DNA from: GCA-2861595 sp035525365
GTDB taxonomy: Bacteria; Actinomycetota; Acidimicrobiia; Acidimicrobiales; GCA-2861595
Assembly: GCA_035525365.1 (NCBI GenBank)
Contig: DATLEK010000103.1
Coordinates: 3,865 to 67,864, forward strand
DNA length: 64,000 nucleotides
Direction of reading: 5' to 3'
Under the pieces are notes generated by a model, which was given only the letters and a program-made list of their open reading frames with translations, did not search any database and had not been told where the DNA came from. Both the position numbers and the translations under genes were made by a program. Below, piece by piece: positions 40,262 through 48,704 of this stretch (positions within the stretch are counted from its first letter, which is position 1; every line of letters begins with the position of its first letter).

Positions 40262-41287
40262 ATGGACGGTGGTTTCGTGGACCTGCGATCGGACACCGTC
40301 ACCCGGCCCACACCGGAGATGCGGCGGGCCATGGCCGGCGCCGAGGTGGGCGACGACGTGTACGGCGAGGACCCGTCGGTGAACGCCCTCCAGGAGGCCT
40401 TCGCCGACCGCGTCGGCGTGGAGGCCGCCCTCTTCGTGCCCACCGGCGTCATGGGGAACCAGATCGCCCTGCGCGTGCTCACCGAAACAGGCACCACGGT
40501 GATCGCCGGCGCCCGCCAGCACATCGTGCTCTACGAGCAGGGCGCCGGGGGCGGGCACGTGGCCCGCTTCCACGGTGTTCCCGACGACGACGGGACGATC
40601 CTGCCGACATACGTGGCTTGGGCCGTCGAGGCGGCGCGGTCGGCCGAGGACGACGAGACCCGGGCCGGGCTGGTGTGCGTCGAAAACACCCACATGGCCG
40701 CGGGCGGTGTGCCCTGGACCATCGACGATCTGCGTGAGGTGCGCCGGGCCGCACCGAACCTCCCCCTCCACATCGACGGCGCCCGCCTGTTCAACGCCGA
40801 GGTGGCCACGGGCACGCCGGCGGCGGAGTACTGCGCCGAGGCCACCACGGTGATGTGCTGCCTCTCCAAGGGCCTCTGCGCTCCCGTCGGCTCACTGCTG
40901 GGCGGACCAGTGGAGGTGATCGCCGAGGCCCGTGTCGAGCGCCAGCGAATGGGTGGCGGTATGCGCCAGGCCGGTGTCATCGCCGCCGCCGGCCTGGTGG
41001 CCCTGCGCACCATGGTGGAACGCCTGGCCGAGGACCACGAACGGGCGGCCCGTCTGGCCGAAGCGGTCTCCGAGCGGTGGCCGGGCGCGGCCGACCAGCT
41101 CGACTCGGTGAGAACCAACATCGTGACCTGGCGCCACGACGACCCGCCGGCGGTGATCGAGCATCTCCGCGCTGAAGGCCTGCTGGCCGCCACGATCGCC
41201 CCCGGGGTCATGCGCCTCGTCACCCACCACGACGTGGACGACGCCGGGGTGGAGCGGGCGATCAAGGCGCTGGCGACGGCGCCGTAG
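40262..41287 (+). CDS. ltaE: Low-specificity L-threonine aldolase
   Basis: 341 residues. PLP fold-type I with FVDLRSDTVTRPTPEMRRAM, VGDDVYGEDPSVNALQE, VPTGVMGNQIALRV, ENTHMAAGG, LHIDGARLFNAEVATG, and the PLP lysine in CLSKGLCAPVGSLLGG. It cleaves L-threonine/allo-threonine to glycine and acetaldehyde. Full length. ATG 40262. Confidence 0.92.
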   Translation: MDGGFVDLRSDTVTRPTPEMRRAMAGAEVGDDVYGEDPSVNALQEAFADRVGVEAALFVPTGVMGNQIALRVLTETGTTVIAGARQHIVLYEQGAGGGHVARFHGVPDDDGTILPTYVAWAVEAARSAEDDETRAGLVCVENTHMAAGGVPWTIDDLREVRRAAPNLPLHIDGARLFNAEVATGTPAAEYCAEATTVMCCLSKGLCAPVGSLLGGPVEVIAEARVERQRMGGGMRQAGVIAAAGLVALRTMVERLAEDHERAARLAEAVSERWPGAADQLDSVRTNIVTWRHDDPPAVIEHLRAEGLLAATIAPGVMRLVTHHDVDDAGVERAIKALATAP

Positions 41288-41299
41288 AGTCGAGCGGCG

Positions 41300-42019
41300 A
41301 TGGCGGGCCCGGTGAAGATGGTGGAAGAAGTCCCGGCCAGTGCCCTGGCTGTCTACGCCCATCCCGACGACGCCGATGTCTCGTGCGGCGGCACCATGGC
41401 CCGGTGGGCGGCGGCGGGAGCAGAGGTGCACGTGGTGATCTGCACCTCGGGCGACAAGGGTTCCTCCGACCCCGCGGCACACCCGGCCGAGCTCGCCCTT
41501 CGACGGGCCGGCGAGGCTGCCGCGGCCAGCCGTGTGCTCGGCCTGGCCGGGCACCATCTGCTCGGCCACCCCGACGGGGAGATCGACAACGACAGGAGCT
41601 TCCGCACCGAGCTGGTTGAGCTGATTCGCCGGCTTCGGCCCCAGGTGGTGGCCTGTCCGGACCCCACGGCGGTCTTTTTCGGCGGCCGGTACTTCAACCA
41701 CCGTGACCACCGTGAGGTGGGCTGGGCCACCCTGGACGCGGTGTTGCCCGCCGCCGCCAGCCCGCACTACTTCCCCGACCAGGGCCCGCCGCACCAGGTC
41801 GATGCCGTCTACCTGTCGGGCACGCTCGAGCCGGACGCACTGGTGGACATCTCGGACTTCGTCGACGTGAAGGCTGAGGCTCTGCTCTGCCACGAGAGCC
41901 AGCTGGCCGAGACGGGGGAGTGGCTCCGCCAGGTCGTTCGCCAGCGGGCCGAGGACGCCGGCCGGGCCGCCGGCGTGCCTTACGCCGAGGGTTTCCGCCT
42001 GCTGCGCCTCACCGGCTGA
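41300..42019 (+). CDS. LmbE-like (PIG-L) N-deacetylase
   Basis: 239 residues. Zinc motif AVYAHPDDADVSCGGTMARW (HPDD), CTSGDKGSSDP, LGHPDGEIDND, and the second zinc His in YFNHRDHREVGWATLDAV. MshB, Mca and BshB belong to the family; a mycothiol role (MshB or Mca) is plausible for an actinobacterium, but no other mycothiol gene is nearby. ATG 41300. The 3' end overlaps the convergent 42009 gene. Confidence 0.88.
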   Translation: MAGPVKMVEEVPASALAVYAHPDDADVSCGGTMARWAAAGAEVHVVICTSGDKGSSDPAAHPAELALRRAGEAAAASRVLGLAGHHLLGHPDGEIDNDRSFRTELVELIRRLRPQVVACPDPTAVFFGGRYFNHRDHREVGWATLDAVLPAAASPHYFPDQGPPHQVDAVYLSGTLEPDALVDISDFVDVKAEALLCHESQLAETGEWLRQVVRQRAEDAGRAAGVPYAEGFRLLRLTG

Positions 42020-42365
42020 CGGGGCCGATGCCGGGGTCGGTTCCGGTGTCGCCACCGCCGAGATCGCTCTCCCTTGTCCGGTCCCACTCGCCCATGGCTC
42101 GCAGTACGAGAACGGCCACGACGGCCACACCACCCGCCGCCGTCAGGCCGCCGACGATGGCGCCCAAGCCGCTGCTCGTCTCACAACCTCCGTCGCACTG
42201 GAGGCTCACGAACGACGACCCGATTAGCGCTCCGCAGAGCCCGGCCACCAGGATGGCCGAAAAGGCCAGAGCCCGCGCCCGTCGCGACGGCAGAGCGGAG
42301 AGCGGTCGATCCTCGTCGTACGGCGGCTCTGCTCGGGACACACGGGCATCGTAGGGACCGTCCAC
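42009..42365 (-). CDS. Small two-helix membrane protein
   Basis: 118 residues: an Arg/Asp-rich start (GTG 42365, VDGPYDARVSRAEPP), helix 1 ALAFSAILVAGLCGALIGSSFV, a short loop with two Cys (LQCDGGCETSS) and helix 2 LGAIVGGLTAAGGVAVVAVLVL, then a charged tail. Probably a conserved but uncharacterised membrane protein. Confidence 0.6.
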   Translation of the reverse strand: MDGPYDARVSRAEPPYDEDRPLSALPSRRARALAFSAILVAGLCGALIGSSFVSLQCDGGCETSSGLGAIVGGLTAAGGVAVVAVLVLRAMGEWDRTRESDLGGGDTGTDPGIGPVSR

Positions 42366-42543
42366 CTCAGTCCCGAGTACACGGGGGCCGGCATCGCGGG
42401 GGTACGTACTCGAAAGGTGGGGCAGGCCTGCTCGTCAGCAACCGGTAAGAAATCATCTGTCATCCTCGCCCTGCGCACGCAAATCGGTTACTGTCCTGCG
42501 CCAGCCGGGGTGGGCCCGGCGGTTGAACCCCCAAGGAGAGCGG

Positions 42544-43806
42544 ATGAGAAAGCGATTGGTCACAGCCCTGGTCGTGTTGGCGGTTCTCGCCGCCGCGTGC
42601 GGCGATGACGACGATCCCCCCACGGTCGGCGAGGGCGCCGAGGACACCGGGAAGGTGGGGGCGCAGACGCTGCCCATTCGCGTCGACGCGAAGACCACAC
42701 CGTTTGCCACCTCGTGGATCCACTACTTCCCGTCCAAGGTGACCGCCCGCCCCGGTGACTCCCTCGAGTTCACCGCCGAGTTCACCGGCGAATCCCACAC
42801 GGTCGCGGCCGGCACCCTGGTGGACGAGGTCCTCGAGGCCGAGAAGAAGGTCGATCCGGAGGCAAAAGGTCCGCCGCCGCCCGAGTTGGAGGCTCTGTTC
42901 AAGAAGCTCCCCAAGACCTTCATCGAGGGGGACCCGAAGGAAGGTGAGGAGTTCCTCCAGCAGCCCGGCAACCAGCCCTGTTACTCGGCCACCGAGGACC
43001 CGTCCACCGACAAGCCCTGTGCCGTGCAGGAGCTGCCGGAGGAGTTCACCGGCAAGGCCCGGTTCATCAACACCGGGTACATGGAGGACGAGGACACCTT
43101 CAAGATCAAGCTGGCCGATGACCTCAAGACCGGCACCTACACCTTCACCTGCGCCGTCCACGGGCCGGAGATGACAGAGGAGGTGACGGTGGTGGCCAAG
43201 AGCGCCGACATCCCCACCGCCGAGGAGGTCAAGGCGGCCGGCGAGAAGGAGCTGGGTGACTTCATGGCCAAGCTCAAGCCGGCGGCCGACGAGGTGCTCA
43301 CCTCGATCGACCCCAAGAGCGCCAAGGCGGGAGCCTTCTTCGAGAGCGAGGAGGAGATTCCCAACGCCGGCGTCAACGTCTTCCCCACTGAGCTGCCCGT
43401 CAAGAAGGGCGGGTCTGTGACCTGGGAGGTCAACGGCTTCCACAGCATCTCCTTCAATGCACCCGAGGACGCCAGGCCGTGGATCCTGAGGGCCGACGAC
43501 GGCACGGTGTCGAGCAACAAGAAGACCTTCGCACCGGCCAACAGCCCGAAGATCCCGGCCCCGCCGGCGCCGCCCGAAGGCGAGGGCGGCGGCGAAGGTG
43601 GCGGCGAAGGTGGCGGTGGCGAGGAAGGACCGCCCCCGCAGGTGAAGGTCGATGGTGGAAAGTGGGACGGCAAGGGGTTCATGAGCAGCGGAATTCCGCT
43701 CTCGGAAGCGCAGCTCGTCTACACCCGGACCTTCACCGAGGCCGGTACCTACAAGTACATCTGCCTCGTCCACCCCGACATGGAAGGCACCGTCAAGGTC
43801 ACCTGA
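42544..43806 (+). CDS. Lipoprotein with two cupredoxin-like domains
   Basis: 420 residues. Lipobox VLAAACGDDD (Cys about 20). Domain 1 (about 40-225) ends in YTFTCAVHGPEM and domain 2 (about 275-420) in YKYICLVHPDMEGTVKV; each has the type-1 copper Cys-x2-His-x2/3-Met order, with an upstream His (ESHTVAAG in 1; FHSISFNA in 2). The domains are separated by a Glu/Gly/Pro-rich linker (about 350-375). An extracellular copper electron carrier is likely. It precedes the multicopper oxidase gene by 8 bp, so the two probably share a transcript and may exchange electrons. Confidence 0.78.
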   Translation: MRKRLVTALVVLAVLAAACGDDDDPPTVGEGAEDTGKVGAQTLPIRVDAKTTPFATSWIHYFPSKVTARPGDSLEFTAEFTGESHTVAAGTLVDEVLEAEKKVDPEAKGPPPPELEALFKKLPKTFIEGDPKEGEEFLQQPGNQPCYSATEDPSTDKPCAVQELPEEFTGKARFINTGYMEDEDTFKIKLADDLKTGTYTFTCAVHGPEMTEEVTVVAKSADIPTAEEVKAAGEKELGDFMAKLKPAADEVLTSIDPKSAKAGAFFESEEEIPNAGVNVFPTELPVKKGGSVTWEVNGFHSISFNAPEDARPWILRADDGTVSSNKKTFAPANSPKIPAPPAPPEGEGGGEGGGEGGGGEEGPPPQVKVDGGKWDGKGFMSSGIPLSEAQLVYTRTFTEAGTYKYICLVHPDMEGTVKVT

Positions 43807-43814
43807 AGTTGAGC

Positions 43815-46800
43815 ATGCAGTTACCAGCAACGGCGACCCGCTCCCGGCCCTTGTGCCGGGAGCGGGTTCGCGTCACCGCCCTTGTCTCAACCGTCCTGCT
43901 CGCGCTCGGGCTGACGGCGCCGGCCGGCGGGCAGGAGGAGCCTGGTGCCCCGGATTCTGTCTGCGAGCGGAACGCTCCAGTGCGCAGCTACGCCGCCGCC
44001 GCCATCCGCGTGGACATCACCGTGAACCGCTACCTCGACCACGACCCCGAGGGCCGGATGTTCGTGCTCGAGGAGGAGCTCCAGGGGGTGCGGGCGGAGG
44101 AGGCGGCCAACGCCGCGGCCCGAGCCGGCCGGGGGGAACCGGCTGTCACCTCGGGGCTCCAGGGCGACGCCATCCAACCCCTCACCCTCCGGGTGCTTCC
44201 CGGAGAATGCCTGCGGGTCACGCTGCGCAACGCCCTGGGCGGGACCGAGGCGGCCAGCCTGCACGTGCACGGAGCGGAGCTGCGGGTGGCGGGATCAGGT
44301 GGGCCGGCCATCGCCACCAATCCACTCGCCGTCGCCCGCCCGGGCCAGCGCGTCACCTACGAGTGGATGGTGGGCCCCAGGGAGCCGGAGGCCACCCACC
44401 ACTTCCACAGCCACGGCGACACCCGGGCCCAGACCAGCCACGGCCTCTTCGGCGCAATTGTGGTGGAGCCGCCCGGATCCACCTGGCTGGACCCGAGGAC
44501 CGGAGCACCGTTGCGCGGCGGTTGGGACGCCATCATCCGATCCGCCGCCGGCCGCGACTTCCGTGAGTTCGCCCTCTATTACCACGAGGTCGGCAACGAG
44601 AACTACCAGTTGCTCGACGCCGCCGACCGCCCGATCCCCCTGGTCGATCCCGTGACCGGCGCCTACCGTCCCGGCGGGCGGGCCCTCAACTACCGCAGTG
44701 AGCCGTTCAGCAACCGGCTGGCTCTCCAGGTGGCCCGGGCGCCGGTGGGGGCGGGCACCTTCGACGAGGCCGTCGCCTACAGCTCCTATTCCTTCGGCGA
44801 CCCGGCCACCCCGATGATGCGCGCCTACCTGGGCGACCCCACCAAGCAGCGGGTGGTCCACGGAGGCTCCGAGGTCTTCCACGTCCACCACGTCCACGGC
44901 GGCGCCACCCGCTGGCCGCGCCAGCCCGGAGTGGAGAAGACCCGCTTCGATTCCGGTGAGGACAAGAGCCCGCCCTTGGTGCCCGAGGCCACCGAGCGCA
45001 CCGACAGCCAGAGCCTCGGGCCCTCCGAGACATTCGATGTCGTGCCCGAGTGCGGGAGCGGCGGCTGTCAGGGGTCGGTGGGCGACTTCCTGTTCCACTG
45101 CCACGTGGCCGAGCACTACTTCGCCGGCATGTGGGGGCTGTGGCGCACCTACAACACTCTCCAGGACGGCGCCACGTCCACCGACGCCCTGCCGCCCTTG
45201 CGGGAGCTGCCGGAGCGGCGGGGAAGGGTCGCCCCCTCGGTGACCTCCGCCGAACTGGTCGGGGCCACCGTCGCCTCGGCCAACACGGACTTCACCATCT
45301 CTCAGACTGAGCTGAAACGCTGGGTGGAACGCCAGCTGCCTCCTGCCGGGATACCCCGGGGCTACGACGCCGCCGTCCTCGACTGGCGCCGGGAGGGCGA
45401 CGTCTATCTGAGCGAGCCGGAGACGGACCAGGTTTGGCCGGGCTACCTGTCGCCCGCACCCGGTCAACGTTCACCGCTGCGCTTCGATCCGAAGACGGGG
45501 AAGCTGGCCTACCCATTCCTCCGCCCTCATCTCGGGAAGCGCCCGCCCTTTGCCCCTAACCACGGCCCCTCGCCGTTCCTGGAGCCGGACCACGAGGGTA
45601 CGGACCCTCCGGTTCCCGGCGCCAACGGCAAGGAGAGCCTGTGCCCGGCCGGGTCGAATACGAAGAAGTTCGACCTCCAGGCCGTCAACGCCGCCATCCC
45701 CGTCAACGAGGAGGAGGGTATCGTAGACGCCGGCGGGCTCCTTTTCGTGCTCAAGGAGCAGGAGGAGGCGGTGCGGGCCGATCCGGACCTGCGCCGCCCG
45801 CTGGCTATCCGGGCCAACGCCGGCGAGGACTGCGTCGACATCGTCCTCACCAGCCAGCTGGCCGACACGCCCGAGAGCCACGGGTTCTCCAAGGTCAACG
45901 CCCACATCCACTTCGTGCAGTTTGACATCCAGGCCAGTGACGGCGTGGTGTCCGGGTTCAACTTCGAGCAGTCGGTGCGGCCGTTCCGCCTGGAGGGAGC
46001 GGCTCTCTCCGCTTCCGCCGGCGCCGGCGCCACCACCCTGCGGGTGGCCGACAGCTCGAGGTTCCAGCCGGGGGTGGTGGTGGGCCTCGGCATGGAGAGC
46101 AGTCAGGACTTCGAAGCTCTGGCCGTGGCCGCCGTGAACGGGCCGGTGATCACCCTGACCAAGCCGCTCGAGTCCGATCACGAGGCCGGCGAGATCGTCA
46201 GCACGGAGTTCGTCCGGTACCGCTGGTACAACGACACCCAGTTCGGCACCGCCTACTTCCACGACCACGTCAACGCCATCGGTACCTGGCGCCACGGGCT
46301 GTTCGGAGCGCTGATCTCCGAGCCGCCGGGCTCGACCTACCACGACCCCCGCACCGGCGAGGAGATCCGGAGTGGCGCCATCGCCGACGTCCACACCGAC
46401 GCTCGTGTATCGGCCGACGTGAGGGGCAGCTTCCGGGAGCTGGTGTCGTTCGTGCAGGACGAGAGCACCGTGAACAACATCGGCCGTTCCACCGGCAGCG
46501 CCCTCAACCTGCGGGCCGAGCCCCTCGACCGGCGCAAGGGGGACCCGGCCATGGTGTTCAGCAGCCGCACCCACGGCGACCCGGCCACCCCGGTGATCGA
46601 GGCCAACGTCGGGGATCCGGTGGTCGTGCGCAGCCTGGTCAGCGCCACCAACGACGTGCACACCTGGCACGTCGACGGCCACTGGTTCCGCAAGGAGCCC
46701 CAGAGCCTGCGCTCGCCACCGGTGAGCACCGTCCACCTCGGCATCTCCGAGCGCTACGACCTGGTGGTGCCGGCGGCGGGGGGGCCGCAGCGCATGCCCG

Positions 46801-48179
46801 GCGACTACCTCTACGGCAACGGGCGTTCGGTGAAGATGCGGGAGGGCAGCTGGAGCCTGCTCCGGGTGCGCCCGGGGACCGTGGGAGACGGTGACGGTGC
46901 CGCTGAGGAAACCTCTTCGGACGAGGCTCCGCCGCTGAAGCCCCTGCCGGGCCACGAGATCCCTCCCCGTCCCGCTACCGCGGTGTGCCCGCCGGCCGCC
47001 CCCGTGCGAAAGTTCGACGTCGTGGCCATCGATGCCCCGTTGCCCATGCTCGGCGGAAAGCCCGGCCGCCTCTTCGCGCTGGCCGGCGAGGTCGAGGCCA
47101 TACGTGCCGGGCTCCGGCCCCCCGAGCCGATGGTGCTGCACGTGGGCGTGGGCGACTGCCTGAAGCTCAACCTGCGAAACGCCGTCTCCAGCGGCTCCGT
47201 GTCCCTGCGGTGCGACCTGCTGGCCTCGGACCCAGCGGACTCGGGGGGTGTGGCCGCCGGCTTCAACCCGGACCAGTCGGTGGCACCGGGCGAGGTCCGG
47301 ACCTCCACCTATTACGCCTCTCCGGAGGTGGGCGAGACGGTGTCCGTCGTTCGTGACGGCGGCGACGTGGTGGCCAACTCGGACCTGGGCCTGTACGGGG
47401 CGATCGTGGTGGGCCCGGCCGGGGCCAGGTACCTCGACCCGGGGACCGGGAAGGACATCGCCGCCGGCTCGGCCTGGAACGTGGTGGTGCAACCGCCCTC
47501 CGCTCCGGCCTACCGGGACTTCACCCTGCTGTTCCAGGACGAGGACGCCTCCATAGGCACCCACCGAATGCCCTACACGACGAATGTCCAGGGCACCGTG
47601 GGCGTGAACTACCGCAATGAGCCCCTCAAGGGTCGGTTGAACGCCGATCCCGATCCGGCCACGGTGTACTCGTCTTCGCCTCCCGGCCGGCCGCTCCCGT
47701 CCACCCCGCTCCTGGAGGCTTTCGCCGGCGATCCCGTGCGCATCCACGCCCTGGCCCCGTGGAGCGAGCAGTCCCAGGTCTTCAGCGTCGAGGGCCACCG
47801 CTGGGCCATGGAGCCGGGCCGGCGGGGCACCAACATGCTCAGCTCCGTGCCCCTCGGCGGGCTCGACGTGGTGACGGCGCGGCTGGAGGGCGGCGCCGGC
47901 GGCGAGGGTCGCCAGGCCGGCGACTACGTGTGGGGCGACCATCGTGAGCCCTACCGCGAGGCCGGCCTGTGGGGGCTGTTCCGGGTTCTCCAGCCGGATG
48001 CCCCAGGTGCCACCATCCGTCCCCTTCCCGTCACCCGGGACCGCGCCGGTGGCCGGTCAGGCCTCGGCGTGGGACCGGTTCTCAGCGCACTGGGACTGTT
48101 GTCGCTTCTCGCCGGGGGCGCCTTTGCCGGTCGCCGCCGGCGCCGCCATGGCCCTGACGGCGCGGGCTCCGACGCCTGA
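43815..48179 (+). CDS. Giant three-module multicopper oxidase-like exported protein
   Basis: 1454 residues. Signal peptide about 15-40. Module 1 (about 45-510) has the four copper clusters: LHVHG (about 149), HHFHSHG (about 196), FHVHHVHGG (about 355) and FHCHVAEHYFAGMWG (about 428), the last being the type-1/type-3 site. Module 2 (about 600-1010) keeps AHIHFVQ, YFHDHVNAIGTWRHG and VHTWHVDGHW but has no HCH cluster. Module 3 (about 1050-1400) is clearly homologous (GSARYLDPGTGK, GVNYRNEPL) but has lost most His. The C-terminus is a helix plus RRRRRHG tail. Ordinary multicopper oxidases have 400-600 residues. It may oxidise metals or phenols outside the cell, fed by the adjacent cupredoxin lipoprotein. 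Confidence 0.82.
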   Translation: MQLPATATRSRPLCRERVRVTALVSTVLLALGLTAPAGGQEEPGAPDSVCERNAPVRSYAAAAIRVDITVNRYLDHDPEGRMFVLEEELQGVRAEEAANAAARAGRGEPAVTSGLQGDAIQPLTLRVLPGECLRVTLRNALGGTEAASLHVHGAELRVAGSGGPAIATNPLAVARPGQRVTYEWMVGPREPEATHHFHSHGDTRAQTSHGLFGAIVVEPPGSTWLDPRTGAPLRGGWDAIIRSAAGRDFREFALYYHEVGNENYQLLDAADRPIPLVDPVTGAYRPGGRALNYRSEPFSNRLALQVARAPVGAGTFDEAVAYSSYSFGDPATPMMRAYLGDPTKQRVVHGGSEVFHVHHVHGGATRWPRQPGVEKTRFDSGEDKSPPLVPEATERTDSQSLGPSETFDVVPECGSGGCQGSVGDFLFHCHVAEHYFAGMWGLWRTYNTLQDGATSTDALPPLRELPERRGRVAPSVTSAELVGATVASANTDFTISQTELKRWVERQLPPAGIPRGYDAAVLDWRREGDVYLSEPETDQVWPGYLSPAPGQRSPLRFDPKTGKLAYPFLRPHLGKRPPFAPNHGPSPFLEPDHEGTDPPVPGANGKESLCPAGSNTKKFDLQAVNAAIPVNEEEGIVDAGGLLFVLKEQEEAVRADPDLRRPLAIRANAGEDCVDIVLTSQLADTPESHGFSKVNAHIHFVQFDIQASDGVVSGFNFEQSVRPFRLEGAALSASAGAGATTLRVADSSRFQPGVVVGLGMESSQDFEALAVAAVNGPVITLTKPLESDHEAGEIVSTEFVRYRWYNDTQFGTAYFHDHVNAIGTWRHGLFGALISEPPGSTYHDPRTGEEIRSGAIADVHTDARVSADVRGSFRELVSFVQDESTVNNIGRSTGSALNLRAEPLDRRKGDPAMVFSSRTHGDPATPVIEANVGDPVVVRSLVSATNDVHTWHVDGHWFRKEPQSLRSPPVSTVHLGISERYDLVVPAAGGPQRMPGDYLYGNGRSVKMREGSWSLLRVRPGTVGDGDGAAEETSSDEAPPLKPLPGHEIPPRPATAVCPPAAPVRKFDVVAIDAPLPMLGGKPGRLFALAGEVEAIRAGLRPPEPMVLHVGVGDCLKLNLRNAVSSGSVSLRCDLLASDPADSGGVAAGFNPDQSVAPGEVRTSTYYASPEVGETVSVVRDGGDVVANSDLGLYGAIVVGPAGARYLDPGTGKDIAAGSAWNVVVQPPSAPAYRDFTLLFQDEDASIGTHRMPYTTNVQGTVGVNYRNEPLKGRLNADPDPATVYSSSPPGRPLPSTPLLEAFAGDPVRIHALAPWSEQSQVFSVEGHRWAMEPGRRGTNMLSSVPLGGLDVVTARLEGGAGGEGRQAGDYVWGDHREPYREAGLWGLFRVLQPDAPGATIRPLPVTRDRAGGRSGLGVGPVLSALGLLSLLAGGAFAGRRRRRHGPDGAGSDA

Positions 48180-48326
48180 CGACAGATCGCCGCGCCCACG
48201 GGGCGTGCCAGGGCGTCGGGCGAAACGAGCGGGTGTACCGGGCCCATAGCGGTCCTCGCGTTGTTGACCATGGCCGTGTGCGCGAAGATGGGGAGTCGGA
48301 TCGAGTGGCGCAGAAGGGTCCCGAAG

Positions 48327-48704
48327 TTGCCCCTATCGGAAGAAGAGCAGCGCATCCTCCACGAGATCGAGCGCAGCTTCTATGAGCACGACCCTGCTTT
48401 CGCCAAGGGTGTCTCCGAGACGTCGCTGTACCGGCATGCCGGGCGCAACTGCAAGTGGGCCGCCCTGGGGTTGTTCGCCGGACTGGTGATCCTGCTGGCC
48501 TCGTTCGCCTCGAACCGCTACCTCGGCTTCGTGGGCTTCCTGATGATGCTCGGCTCGGCGCTGGTCTTCGAGGCCAACCTGCGCAAGATGGGCCGGGCCG
48601 GCTGGAAGGACGTGAGCCGCACCGTGCGCGAGCACGGCTTCCCGAGCGTGCTCGGCGACACCCGCCAGCGCCTGCGTGACCGCTTCAAGAAGGACGACAG
48701 CTAG
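48327..48704 (+). CDS. DUF3040 membrane protein
   Basis: 125 residues. LPLSEEEQRILHEIERSFYEHDPAF is the hallmark start of DUF3040 proteins; two helices follow (WAALGLFAGLVILLASFASN, YLGFVGFLMMLGSALVFEA), then a basic tail. TTG 48327 is chosen because the conserved family start falls exactly there and AGAAGGG precedes it; ATG 48270 or 48288 would add 19 or 13 atypical residues. Function unknown. The stop overlaps the convergent transglutaminase gene. Confidence 0.75.
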   Translation: MPLSEEEQRILHEIERSFYEHDPAFAKGVSETSLYRHAGRNCKWAALGLFAGLVILLASFASNRYLGFVGFLMMLGSALVFEANLRKMGRAGWKDVSRTVREHGFPSVLGDTRQRLRDRFKKDDS

